This document shows positions 1 through 7,921 of a stretch of DNA of 10,182 nucleotides, in pieces (within the stretch, counting starts at the first letter, position 1; each line of letters starts with the position of its first letter). The notes beneath the pieces were generated by a model, which did no database searches, was not told the DNA's origin, and saw nothing but the letters and a program-made list of their open reading frames with translations. Source of the stretch: Mangrovibacterium sp047972415 (GTDB lineage Bacteria; Bacteroidota; Bacteroidia; Bacteroidales; Prolixibacteraceae). The stretch lies in assembly GCA_047972415.1 (NCBI GenBank), contig JBKEAN010000060.1, positions 1 to 10,182 on the forward strand, given 5' to 3'. A program made the translations under genes and the position numbers.

Positions 1-918
1 CCAAAACGGGTGTACTTGTACATCAAACTTGTGCACCTCGTTGTAAATGCCAAACTCGTTGAGCATAAATAGCATTTCGTGCTGGCCAGCCGTAAAACGT
101 GGGAAACCGCTATTCAAAAACATGACCGGAACCGACTGCTCGTTCACCCAGTAGATTGACGAAGCTTCTTTCCAGCGGTCGGGACGGCTCAAAAAGTCGC
201 CTTCGAGCCATTGCACATCGGGCGAATCGGGGCGACGTTGCAAATTGAGCGACAATGGCGCCATAAAGTTCAGCACGCCGTCAATATCAATTACTGCCTG
301 CACTGCGCTCGACTGATCAGGGTTTCCCATGCAGCCTTCAAACTGTTCCACATCGTTGGTCATTCCCACCAGCGCCGCCAGTTGCCCTCCGGCCGAGCAA
401 CCCGAAATGGCGATGTGAGCCGTATCAACCTGAAACTTGTCGGCATTGGCGCGCAGCCAGCGGATTGCCGCCTTAATGTTGTGCACCGCTGCCGGATATT
501 TCGCCTCAAGCGACAACTGGTATTCAACCGCCACTGTTACAAAACCATTTGCCGCAATTTGCTGGGCCAAAGGCACCTGCAACGACTTATCCCCGGCTCG
601 CCAGCCGCCACCATGCACCAACACCAAGGCCGGATAGTTTCCAGGCTTCTCGGGTCGGAATAAATCGAGATGCAAATCGCGCGGACCAAAGGGCGTTTCG
701 GGCAAATGGGCATAAACCAGATTGCGCCCGGCAATAACACCCGCCGGAACATTATCCGTTGCCGGCTTGGCATCGGGATAGTTTTTGGCAATCTGTCGCC
801 AAACGCGCGGCACATTAAAAGTGGTATCGGCAGGGATGCTTGTACCGGGTATGGTTTGGGCTTGAAGGCCGGTTACAATCCCCAAAAAGGCAATTAGAAT
901 TGTCAGTTTTGTTTTCAT
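1..918 (-). CDS. Secreted alpha/beta-hydrolase, probable pectin/carbohydrate esterase (3' end cut off)
   Basis: The reading frame starts at an ATG at 918 and is still open at base 1, giving 306 residues of a truncated protein. Residues 1-21 look like a signal peptide (MKTKLTILIAFLGIVTGLQAQ minus its last residue is the hydrophobic leader, ending in A-Q), so export to the periplasm or surface is likely. The alpha/beta-hydrolase core is clear: an HGGGW oxyanion-hole motif at residues 102-106 and a G-C-S-A-G nucleophile elbow with Ser175. The last visible residues, HPFW (303-306), resemble the end-of-domain motif that carries the catalytic His in Bacteroidota PUL esterases, so only a short C-terminal piece should be missing. 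By family knowledge such enzymes de-esterify pectin or other plant polysaccharides. CE19-like pectin methylesterase or a CE10-type acetylesterase are both possible, and the exact substrate is inferred only from the neighbouring GH105 and SusCD. The gene lies 67 bp after susD, but a hairpin separates them. No Shine-Dalgarno is seen. Confidence 0.88.
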   Translation of the reverse strand, partial: MKTKLTILIAFLGIVTGLQAQTIPGTSIPADTTFNVPRVWRQIAKNYPDAKPATDNVPAGVIAGRNLVYAHLPETPFGPRDLHLDLFRPEKPGNYPALVLVHGGGWRAGDKSLQVPLAQQIAANGFVTVAVEYQLSLEAKYPAAVHNIKAAIRWLRANADKFQVDTAHIAISGCSAGGQLAALVGMTNDVEQFEGCMGNPDQSSAVQAVIDIDGVLNFMAPLSLNLQRRPDSPDVQWLEGDFLSRPDRWKEASSIYWVNEQSVPVMFLNSGFPRFTAGQHEMLFMLNEFGIYNEVHKFDVQVHPFW

Positions 919-930
919 GGAAGCTTAATT

Positions 931-966
931 TAAAAATACAGGCTTGCTAAGTTAGCAAACCTGTAT
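931..966 (-). terminator. Intrinsic terminator or attenuator hairpin after susD
   Basis: Bases 936-948 pair with 954-966 around a 5-base loop, giving a 13-bp stem with one G-U wobble in the minus-strand RNA. On the minus strand the stem is followed by a run of U (complement of 932-936) and then AAAUU. It sits 19 bp past the susD stop and 17 bp before the ATG of the esterase gene, so the stem ends almost at that gene's start. It should end most susCD transcripts. Any esterase mRNA would need read-through, since no promoter-like element fits in the short gap that remains. Confidence 0.78.
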
Positions 967-985
967 GAATATAGTTGGCACATTG

Positions 986-3109
986 TTATTGTTGTTTGAA
1001 CCCGTAACCGTTTGTAATACCTGTGTTCAGCAATACCTGGTAAGTAAATGGGAGCAAGTGTATCGGCGGGTTTTTGGCGGCATAATCGGCATCCGAATAA
1101 CCAGCAAAAAGTTTGGTTGCGTAAGAATCCTCATAGTTCAACATATCAATTGCCCAGTTGGTCTGCACGTAACCATCGGCCTGCAAAGCCAAGGCTTCGG
1201 TACTGCCTGGCTGAATATAAACGAAAAGACCTTTGATGGCAACATTCGTCATCGTTTGACTTGCATAGGCCGGAATAATGCTTCCCCAATCGTTGTGTTG
1301 GCCACGCCATCCGGGGAATAACACCGGATTGGTTTCATCGGGACACTGCGCAGTTAAACGATAGCCGTAAGTGCTTTTAGCATCAACCATTTTGGTCCAG
1401 ATATAAGCCGGAATTTGGTTGCCATTTGAGAAGGTGTAATAACCATTGGCCCGAACCCCATCGATAATTGCTTTCATCGTCTGGCGATCCTGAACTGCTA
1501 CCTCAGGTAAAATACCAGTACGGATAATATCGAAACGTCGCATCCCCTCGCCACTAAACTCCAGTGCGCGTTCCTTCAATACCGCCTGATAAACCGAACC
1601 GCAGTCGGTGATGTATTGATTAAAATGCGGGTCCGTTCCATTCGGAAAAGCCCGGTTATGGACCATTCCGAGATAAGTCCGGGCATTGCCATCATCTCCC
1701 AATGCAGCATAAACTTCTGCCAACATCAGGTACACGTGCGACATGCGCATATAAGAATAGTTAATTCCGGTTGACGCATACGACTGCGTATTAGGTGTTG
1801 GGAGACGGTTCCAGTCCCATTTGTTGGTTCCCGGTCCACAACCACGTCCCCAGGCACTGCGTTCGAACGATTGGATGAGTTCCTGATTTTGGCCGGTGCT
1901 TCCTGTCACGGTTACCGAAGCATCGCGGCGCAGGTCATTGTTGTCGAACCAGCCATAATAGAAATGAGCTTGAATACGATCCTGCCCACAGCCAATGTTC
2001 GGGGCTTGCCCGTTACCTCCGGAAGACGGGCGACCAATGTAAGCCGGACGAGAAGAATAATAATTGTATTCCATCGGGATTTCGTAAACCGATTCGTCAG
2101 CAAGGGTTGAATTGTCGCCGGAGTGCATCTGTTGAAACGCGTATTGGAACGGATTGTTATAGACTTCACCGTTAGCTCCTTTACTGCGTGGATCGGTTGT
2201 ATGGAAGACGATAGAACCGTGGTTATCAACACAAGCCTGCAAGTAAGTTTTGGCCGTTTCATACAATTGTCGCCAATCACTCCGGCGCCCATAGATTGCC
2301 TGATTTTTTTCGACACTCCAATCGTCAAAACTCAATGCATTACCATCTCCATCAACATAGAAATCAGCCCCAAGATCGGTGCGTCGGGTTGCGTAACCGC
2401 CATCATACAAGCACAAACGACCAATAAGTCCTTGTACATAACTACGGTTCATCACATCGGCACGGTTTATACTTTCGCCGGCGCGGTACATATGCGGTTC
2501 AACTTCAATTAATTTTTGAATATTGTAATCGTAAATGGCGTAACGCGATGTTAAGCCTTCTGCCTTCTCTCCTGCATTCACGACCAAAGGCACGTCGCCG
2601 TACCAGCGGCAAAGCTCCCAATAACAGGTTGCCCTCAACGCAACAGCCTGTCCATAAATATCGGATAAACTATTGGGCTCGCCACTCATTATCTCAGCAT
2701 AGTTACTTAGCGATTCAAAACTACTAATCAATGAGTTTGCAACTGAAATTGTCTCGTATAGCTTTGTAAAAACTTCCGTACCTTCACCCGAGTTAATGTT
2801 ATAGTTCGAGGTTCCCCCTGGATAAAACCACTTCTCTACAATTCCTGCATTCCCCTCATTGTAAACATCCTGACTATCTTCAATATCAGACCCCCAAACC
2901 GGGTTCCAGAAAAAGCCGACGGAATGGACACTGACATTGGCACGGAGTGTTTCATAACCATAATAAAGTGCTGCCCTGGCCGATTCCTCACTTGAAAAAA
3001 CAAATTCGCGATCTAAAACGGTGGGCGAAGTCGTATCGAGATAATCTTTACAACCGTTCACCACAAACAGGGTGCAGCTTGTAAATACTATGAATAGTAA
3101 CTTTTTCAT
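986..3109 (-). CDS. susD: SusD/RagB family outer-membrane glycan-binding lipoprotein
   Basis: This 707-residue protein is the surface partner of the SusC transporter encoded 34 bp upstream, and captures oligosaccharide and closes over the SusC channel. A lipoprotein signal ends at Cys20 (FVVNGC), followed by KDYLD, the usual start of mature SusD proteins. Family landmarks are the ALRATCYWELCRWYGDVPLV segment (residues 157-176) and the ERALEFSGEGMRRFDIIR segment (513-530), together with TPR-like helical stretches near 113-135 and 450-485. Aromatic residues are plentiful (for example 62-95 and 345-390), as expected for sugar binding, but no binding site can be assigned from sequence. The protein is longer than many SusDs (roughly 500-650), and about 176 residues follow the FDIIR motif, more than usual. 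ATG at 3109 is preceded by an A/T-rich leader without a Shine-Dalgarno. It is surely co-transcribed with susC. Symbol is by family, not by proven starch use. Confidence 0.95.
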   Translation of the reverse strand: MKKLLFIVFTSCTLFVVNGCKDYLDTTSPTVLDREFVFSSEESARAALYYGYETLRANVSVHSVGFFWNPVWGSDIEDSQDVYNEGNAGIVEKWFYPGGTSNYNINSGEGTEVFTKLYETISVANSLISSFESLSNYAEIMSGEPNSLSDIYGQAVALRATCYWELCRWYGDVPLVVNAGEKAEGLTSRYAIYDYNIQKLIEVEPHMYRAGESINRADVMNRSYVQGLIGRLCLYDGGYATRRTDLGADFYVDGDGNALSFDDWSVEKNQAIYGRRSDWRQLYETAKTYLQACVDNHGSIVFHTTDPRSKGANGEVYNNPFQYAFQQMHSGDNSTLADESVYEIPMEYNYYSSRPAYIGRPSSGGNGQAPNIGCGQDRIQAHFYYGWFDNNDLRRDASVTVTGSTGQNQELIQSFERSAWGRGCGPGTNKWDWNRLPTPNTQSYASTGINYSYMRMSHVYLMLAEVYAALGDDGNARTYLGMVHNRAFPNGTDPHFNQYITDCGSVYQAVLKERALEFSGEGMRRFDIIRTGILPEVAVQDRQTMKAIIDGVRANGYYTFSNGNQIPAYIWTKMVDAKSTYGYRLTAQCPDETNPVLFPGWRGQHNDWGSIIPAYASQTMTNVAIKGLFVYIQPGSTEALALQADGYVQTNWAIDMLNYEDSYATKLFAGYSDADYAAKNPPIHLLPFTYQVLLNTGITNGYGFKQQ

Positions 3110-3143
3110 ATCAATTTAATTTTATTTCGGTTCCTAAACTGGT

Positions 3144-6100
3144 TTAGAACGTAATGTTTGTCCCAAAGGTGAATGTCCGCGCCCTCGGATAGGCTCCGTT
3201 ATCCATATTTGGTGTTGGGAAAACCCTCAGATTACTGAAATAACCACTCTGTCCGGTTGGAGTAACATTCACTTCAGGATCAAGCCCGGAATAACCAGTA
3301 ATGGTAAACAAGTTACTAGCCGTAACATAAAAGCGGGCCCGGTTTATTTTAAGTTTTTGCAATATGGAAGAAGGCAAACTATATCCCAAACTCAACGTTT
3401 GTAAGCGCAAGTACGAACCACTTTCTAACCATTCGGATGAGGTGATTGAACTTTGGTGATAGGGCAAATGGTACTTAGCGCCAGCATTTAGTGCCTCCAG
3501 CTCTTCCGGGTTGGTAACGGCATATAAATCCCCTGAAGCATTTACATCATAAACCTTGTATGCATCAGCTACCCAATCGGCACGTTGTTGCCCAATACCA
3601 ACAAACTCATTTCCACAAGTATTTCTTATCGCTGCAACATTGTACACTTTTCCACCTAAGACCCAGGTGAAATTGCTCGATAAATCAAATTGCTTGTAAT
3701 TGAAATTTAGCTGGAAACTACCGGTGTGTTTCGGGATCATGCTTCCCAAGTTTGTTGCATCGTCTTGATCGACCAAACCACTATCATCGATGTCTTTAAA
3801 CTTTGCGGCACCGGGGAAGGCGTTTTGTCCGGAAGGACGTGAGAAGGGGTTCATATAAGTTTGTGTGACCGCGTTTGAGATATCTGCTACACCATCTTTC
3901 AACACATATTGTCCGTTGGTATAGTTAAAATCATCAACCGTATAAAACCCCTCACTAATGTAACCACGGACAATCCCGATTGGCTTCCCTTCGATAAACA
4001 TAAAGTCGTTTGTTGGGATAGTGCCAACGGAAGCCCAATAAGACGAATAAAGGTATTGTTCAGCATTGGGAAGATCGTCTAACTTATTCAGGTTGTAGTT
4101 ATAAATTACGCCCAAATTAAAATTGAAATCATTGGTTTTTACGATATCTGCATTCACCGAAAGTTCGAATCCCCGGTTGGAGGTTTTTCCAAAGTTTTGG
4201 AATTGGTAGGAGTATCCGGTCGTATTGTCAACCGGAACGGCCATCAGCAGATCTTTGGTAGTATTCCAATAAACCTCTAGCGTACCGTTAATCCGGTTAT
4301 CCATAAACCCGTAGTCAATACCCACATTACGCGATATCGTTGTTTCCCACTTTAAATCGGGATTTGCCAATAATCCATCGGGGCGGTAAAACGGAATAAA
4401 TTCGCCATTAATTGGCGTATGATTATTGCTTGCACCTACGCTCGACCAGGTTTCTCGCCATAGGTTCGAACTGATGTTATCAGCTCCTGAAGCCCCGTAA
4501 GATAAACGCAACTTTAGGTTTGAAAGCCAGTTTTTTGTATTGTCTAAAAAAGCTTCGTCTGAAACTCGCCATGCCAATGCTGCTGCCGGGAAGTAGCCCC
4601 ATTTATTGTTTGGCCCGAATTTCGATGAGCCGTCGGCCCGAACCGTCGCTGTAAGTAAATAGCGTTCTTTTAGCGAGTAGTTTATTCGGCCAAAATAGGA
4701 GATTGTATGAGCTGGAACTGCCACCGAGTTGATTGTTGACAACGAGTTTGTTGCTGTATGAACTAAATTAACCGCTGTCTCATAATCAAAAGTATCCGGG
4801 TAACCACGTCCTTCTACCGTAGTATTTTCCCCTTCCGAATTCAGAACTTCATTTCCTAAAAGAACCGTAAACGCGTTGTCCTCACCTATATTGAATTTAT
4901 AATTTAAGGTTGTAACAGAACGGTAACCTTCGCTTTCTCCGCGGCTTAATGACACTCTTTTTTCGTTATTGGTGTAGCCGTTCTCGTAATAAGTCCCTTT
5001 TGAAGAACCCCGGAAAACCGAGAACTCGCTTCTAGCAGTGAGGCCTTTCATAATTTCCCAAGATAGGGCGCCGGAAGCCCGGAGTGTCCTACCTAAATTT
5101 TTTCGGGTTATATCATTTGTCAGCTCTACCGGATCATGTTTGTCGTCAATATTGGCGATACCAAAACTAAATCCAGATGCAACCTCTGTATAATCAACAC
5201 CTCCGAGTGGATTATCAATCGGGCGGTAAGTATAAGCAGTTGCAGCACCCGATTCTCTGGCGGTCAGGGAATTTGTTTCCGTATAGCGAAGATCTATATC
5301 TAATTTCAACTTGGAAGATAGATCCTGTTGCAGCTTCAATGAGCCATTCCATCGTTTATAATCGGAACGGATTTGTACTCCTTCTTCATCAATATACCCA
5401 AGCGTACTGCTGATTTTTGTTGTTTTGGCACCTCCAGACATGGTTATATAATGACTCTGAGTTAAAGCGGTACGCAACAAATCATCAGTGTAATCGTGCG
5501 TTGCCGTTTTGGCATATTCTTCGTAATGGTCTCCATAGTTGCTCCCCAAACCAAAATATTTTTCTACGGCATCTCGGTTTGCAGTACCGCGCGATGCTGC
5601 GTAGCTCCAGCTATTTAACACGTAATCCTGAGCTGAAAGTGTCTCCTGTGTTTTCGGTACGTAACCCAACCGCAAAAAGCCGTCGTAGGCTACTTTTACT
5701 TTCCCTTCTTTACCACTTTTGGTAGTCACCAGGATTACCCCGTTAGCACCACGCGCACCGTAAATCGCTGTGGATGAAGCATCCTTCAGTACATCAATCG
5801 ATTCGATTTCTGAAGCCGGAAGATCTGAGATAGTCCCCACTGGAAACCCATCAACAATATAGAGCGGTTCATTCGACTGCGTTATAGAGCCGCCGCCACG
5901 CACCCGCACCGATATGGTCGCACCGGGACGTCCATCCTGCGAGGTTACATTAACTCCCAGCAAACGCCCCTGCATAGCTTGTGTAACGTTTGCAACAGGG
6001 GTTGCCGCCAACTCGTCACCCTTGACTGATGCAACGGCTCCTGTTAAATCTGCGCGTTTCACTGTTCCATACCCAATAGCCACAACCTCTTCCAAGCCAA

Positions 6101-6725
6101 TCGATTCTTCTTTCAACTGCACATTGATTTGGCTTTGCCCGGCAGGAACAATTTCCTGGCTCTGCATGCCCACAAAGGAGAAAACCAAGGTGGCATTTTG
6201 GGGAATGTCCGAAAGGGAATAGTTCCCGTCAAAGTCGGTTACGGTTCCGGTACTGGTACCCTTTAACAGAACGGTTACGCCCGGAAGAGGTTCTCCCTTT
6301 TCACTAGTGACCTTCCCCGAAACTTTAGTGACCTGTTGTTGGTTCGATACCCCATTTTTGGCCGAAACCACAATAAAGCGGTTCACAAATTCATACTTCA
6401 AGTTCTGCCCGGCAACCACACGATCCATCACCTCACTGACCGGTGTGTTTTCCACATTCACCGAAATCGGGCGACTGATGTCCAGGACTTTATTGTCGTA
6501 CATGAAGGAGTAGTCGGTTTGCCGCTCTATCTCTTCAATGACTTCTTTGACCGTTCCGTGCTGGACTTTCAGGTTTAGCCGGCCAGATTGGGCACTCGAC
6601 TCGGCCATACTACTCATCAGGCCTGCGAAAAGACTTAGGATTAGTGTCAATTTCATGATTAACAATCTTTTGTGCCAGGAGGAATTACACCAAGCTGGTC
6701 CTCCGGCGTTCGAATTTTTTTTCAT
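3144..6725 (-). CDS. susC: SusC/RagA family TonB-dependent outer-membrane transporter with STN signalling domain
   Basis: This TonB-dependent receptor imports oligosaccharides delivered by SusD. From the ATG at 6725 it has 1193 residues. The order is: a long N-region and signal peptide (hydrophobic core about residues 24-46, likely ending near SSAQ), an STN (secretin/TonB short N-terminal) domain at about 48-120, a carboxypeptidase-regulatory-like beta-sandwich at about 134-206 (VSGKVTSEKGEPLPGVTV), a TonB-box-like stretch VVAIGYGTVK, the plug domain at about 223-337 with the SusC signature EPLYIVDGFPV and DVLKDASSTAIYGARGANG, then the beta-barrel ending in NITF, an aromatic end suited to outer-membrane assembly. 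The STN domain marks it as a trans-envelope signalling transporter that talks to a FecR protein, and fecR and its sigma gene lie directly upstream. Start choice: the frame extends to a TTG at 6764 and an ATG at 6740, but M-K-K-N at 6725 matches the usual start of this family. No Shine-Dalgarno helps decide. Confidence 0.96.
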   Translation of the reverse strand: MKKNSNAGGPAWCNSSWHKRLLIMKLTLILSLFAGLMSSMAESSAQSGRLNLKVQHGTVKEVIEEIERQTDYSFMYDNKVLDISRPISVNVENTPVSEVMDRVVAGQNLKYEFVNRFIVVSAKNGVSNQQQVTKVSGKVTSEKGEPLPGVTVLLKGTSTGTVTDFDGNYSLSDIPQNATLVFSFVGMQSQEIVPAGQSQINVQLKEESIGLEEVVAIGYGTVKRADLTGAVASVKGDELAATPVANVTQAMQGRLLGVNVTSQDGRPGATISVRVRGGGSITQSNEPLYIVDGFPVGTISDLPASEIESIDVLKDASSTAIYGARGANGVILVTTKSGKEGKVKVAYDGFLRLGYVPKTQETLSAQDYVLNSWSYAASRGTANRDAVEKYFGLGSNYGDHYEEYAKTATHDYTDDLLRTALTQSHYITMSGGAKTTKISSTLGYIDEEGVQIRSDYKRWNGSLKLQQDLSSKLKLDIDLRYTETNSLTARESGAATAYTYRPIDNPLGGVDYTEVASGFSFGIANIDDKHDPVELTNDITRKNLGRTLRASGALSWEIMKGLTARSEFSVFRGSSKGTYYENGYTNNEKRVSLSRGESEGYRSVTTLNYKFNIGEDNAFTVLLGNEVLNSEGENTTVEGRGYPDTFDYETAVNLVHTATNSLSTINSVAVPAHTISYFGRINYSLKERYLLTATVRADGSSKFGPNNKWGYFPAAALAWRVSDEAFLDNTKNWLSNLKLRLSYGASGADNISSNLWRETWSSVGASNNHTPINGEFIPFYRPDGLLANPDLKWETTISRNVGIDYGFMDNRINGTLEVYWNTTKDLLMAVPVDNTTGYSYQFQNFGKTSNRGFELSVNADIVKTNDFNFNLGVIYNYNLNKLDDLPNAEQYLYSSYWASVGTIPTNDFMFIEGKPIGIVRGYISEGFYTVDDFNYTNGQYVLKDGVADISNAVTQTYMNPFSRPSGQNAFPGAAKFKDIDDSGLVDQDDATNLGSMIPKHTGSFQLNFNYKQFDLSSNFTWVLGGKVYNVAAIRNTCGNEFVGIGQQRADWVADAYKVYDVNASGDLYAVTNPEELEALNAGAKYHLPYHQSSITSSEWLESGSYLRLQTLSLGYSLPSSILQKLKINRARFYVTASNLFTITGYSGLDPEVNVTPTGQSGYFSNLRVFPTPNMDNGAYPRARTFTFGTNITF

Positions 6726-6820
6726 AAGTTTGTACTGCATTTTTGTGCACGGCTGCAATTTCAATGAGTTGGCGCTTATGGTCTTGCAGCAATGCGATTA
6801 AACAAAATTTGTGTTTCAAG

Positions 6821-6850
6821 AAGGTTTGCCCTCCACGGCAAGCCTTTTTT
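6821..6850 (+). terminator. Terminator-like hairpin in the fecR-susC gap (stronger on the plus strand)
   Basis: Bases 6821-6830 pair with 6837-6846 around the loop CTCCAC, a 10-bp stem. Read on the plus strand it has only one G-U wobble and runs into T's (6845-6850), the form of an intrinsic terminator. Read on the minus strand, which carries the genes, the same place has a C-A mismatch and is followed by the poor U-tract CUUG, so it would be a leaky terminator or attenuator for fecR transcripts. No plus-strand gene is visible upstream. The rest of the 6765-6881 gap is A/T-rich and should contain the susC promoter, but I see no TAnnTTTG element there. Confidence 0.55.
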
Positions 6851-6881
6851 AGTTGATTGTGTGTTATTTTTTCATGTGCAA

Positions 6882-7847
6882 TTAGTTTGATAGTTGTATT
6901 TTTTTTCCGTCGATGGTGTAACGGAGGGGAGTAATGCGGCTAATGGTTGACAGGAGCTCGGGCAAGCTTTCGCTCTTCACTTTAAAGCTCAGCTGCTGTT
7001 CGGGCTTAAAGCCGGCCGATAAACTGAATTCCACTCCATACCAGCGTTCAAGGTACTTCAGCACCTCGCCCAAGGGCTGGTTTTCAATAATCAGTTCGTC
7101 TGAATTCCAAGAAGTCACAATATCCAATCTTTCCTGCTCCAATTTCAACTGCTCCGATTTCAAATCGTAACTTGCCAGTTGTCCGGGCTTCATCGTTGTC
7201 AGCAGCTTGTCGCGACGGAATAAGCCCACGCTCCCTTCGATTAAGGCTACTTCGGCCTGCTCGTCTTCTGCATAATGTTTAAAGTTGAATTTTGTCCCGT
7301 AAACTTCCACCCTCACATCGCCCGAATGCAAATTAAAAACCTTATCCGGATCTTTAGTTACCTCGAACAAAGCTTCGCCGGTCAGCTCAAGCTTTCTTGA
7401 TTCACTGAAATCGGCAGGGTACCTCAATAATGAATTGCCATTGAGCCACACCACTGATTGGTCGGGCAATACCACACGGGTTTTATGCCCGTAGGGCGAA
7501 TACACTTCGGCATACTGTCCGCCCGCAGGAGTCAGAAAATACCAGCTACTAAGCGCTCCAATGGTAAAAAGAAGGAAGGAGGCCGCGACCTGCAACCAAA
7601 CCGGGTTTAGCCGGATTCGCTTGACCGGCTTATCGATTCGCTTTTCAATCTTGTTCCAGGCTTGTTTTTGATTGGGTTCAAAGCTTTCGGGAACATCGCC
7701 GGTAAGTAAATAAGTCAGTTTTACTTCGTCCCAAAGCTTTTGATTGGTTTCCAGCGCTTGTAACCAGCTTTCGAAGTCGCTGTCGTAGCTTTCGTACGGA
7801 TGTTTCAGGTAATGCTGAAACCTTTCCCAAGGTATATTGTGCTCCAT
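6882..7847 (-). CDS. FecR family anti-sigma factor (inner-membrane signal relay)
   Basis: This 321-residue protein is a single-pass inner-membrane anti-sigma factor. It should hold the neighbouring ECF sigma factor inactive in the cytoplasm until the STN domain of the SusC transporter signals substrate binding. Residues 1-80 are a cytoplasmic sigma-binding part with Trp-rich helices (PWERFQHYL, FESWLQAL). One transmembrane segment spans about 83-105, preceded by basic residues (KPVKRIRL), which gives an N-in topology. The periplasmic FecR domain follows at about 115-210, with typical motifs VVLPDQSVVWLNGNSLLRYP and GEALFEV, and VYGTKFNF. The C-terminal STN-like domain (DUF4974 type) covers about 250-320, including PLGEVLKYLERWYGVEF. 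ATG at 7847 is 74 bp after the sigma gene. A 6-bp GC hairpin sits five bases before the start codon. It lies between the sigma gene and susC, the common Bacteroidota order. Confidence 0.94.
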   Translation of the reverse strand: MEHNIPWERFQHYLKHPYESYDSDFESWLQALETNQKLWDEVKLTYLLTGDVPESFEPNQKQAWNKIEKRIDKPVKRIRLNPVWLQVAASFLLFTIGALSSWYFLTPAGGQYAEVYSPYGHKTRVVLPDQSVVWLNGNSLLRYPADFSESRKLELTGEALFEVTKDPDKVFNLHSGDVRVEVYGTKFNFKHYAEDEQAEVALIEGSVGLFRRDKLLTTMKPGQLASYDLKSEQLKLEQERLDIVTSWNSDELIIENQPLGEVLKYLERWYGVEFSLSAGFKPEQQLSFKVKSESLPELLSTISRITPLRYTIDGKKIQLSN

Positions 7848-7851
7848 ATTC

Positions 7852-7875
7852 GCCGCTTTGCAGTGTAGTAGCGGC
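7852..7875 (-). promoter_or_regulatory. Small GC-rich hairpin just before the fecR start
   Basis: GCCGCT (7852-7857) and AGCGGC (7870-7875) form a perfect 6-bp inverted repeat with a 12-base loop, ending five bases ahead of the fecR ATG in the minus-strand RNA. It lacks a following U-tract, so it is not a terminator. It could hinder ribosome entry at fecR and so lower FecR relative to sigma, but a 6-bp repeat with a 12-base loop can also arise by chance. The rest of the 74-bp gap holds a T-rich and A-rich run and nothing else recognisable. Confidence 0.3.
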
Positions 7876-7921
7876 AGCAGCAGAAAACCCCTAAAAGATT
7901 TTCATTTTTTTTTGAAGAAAT

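Noticed and set aside
6726..6764. Longer susC start at TTG 6764 or ATG 6740
   Set aside because: The extra residues (MKLQPCTKMQYKL) do not resemble the family's start, whereas M-K-K-N at 6725 does. The 6740 ATG cannot be fully excluded.
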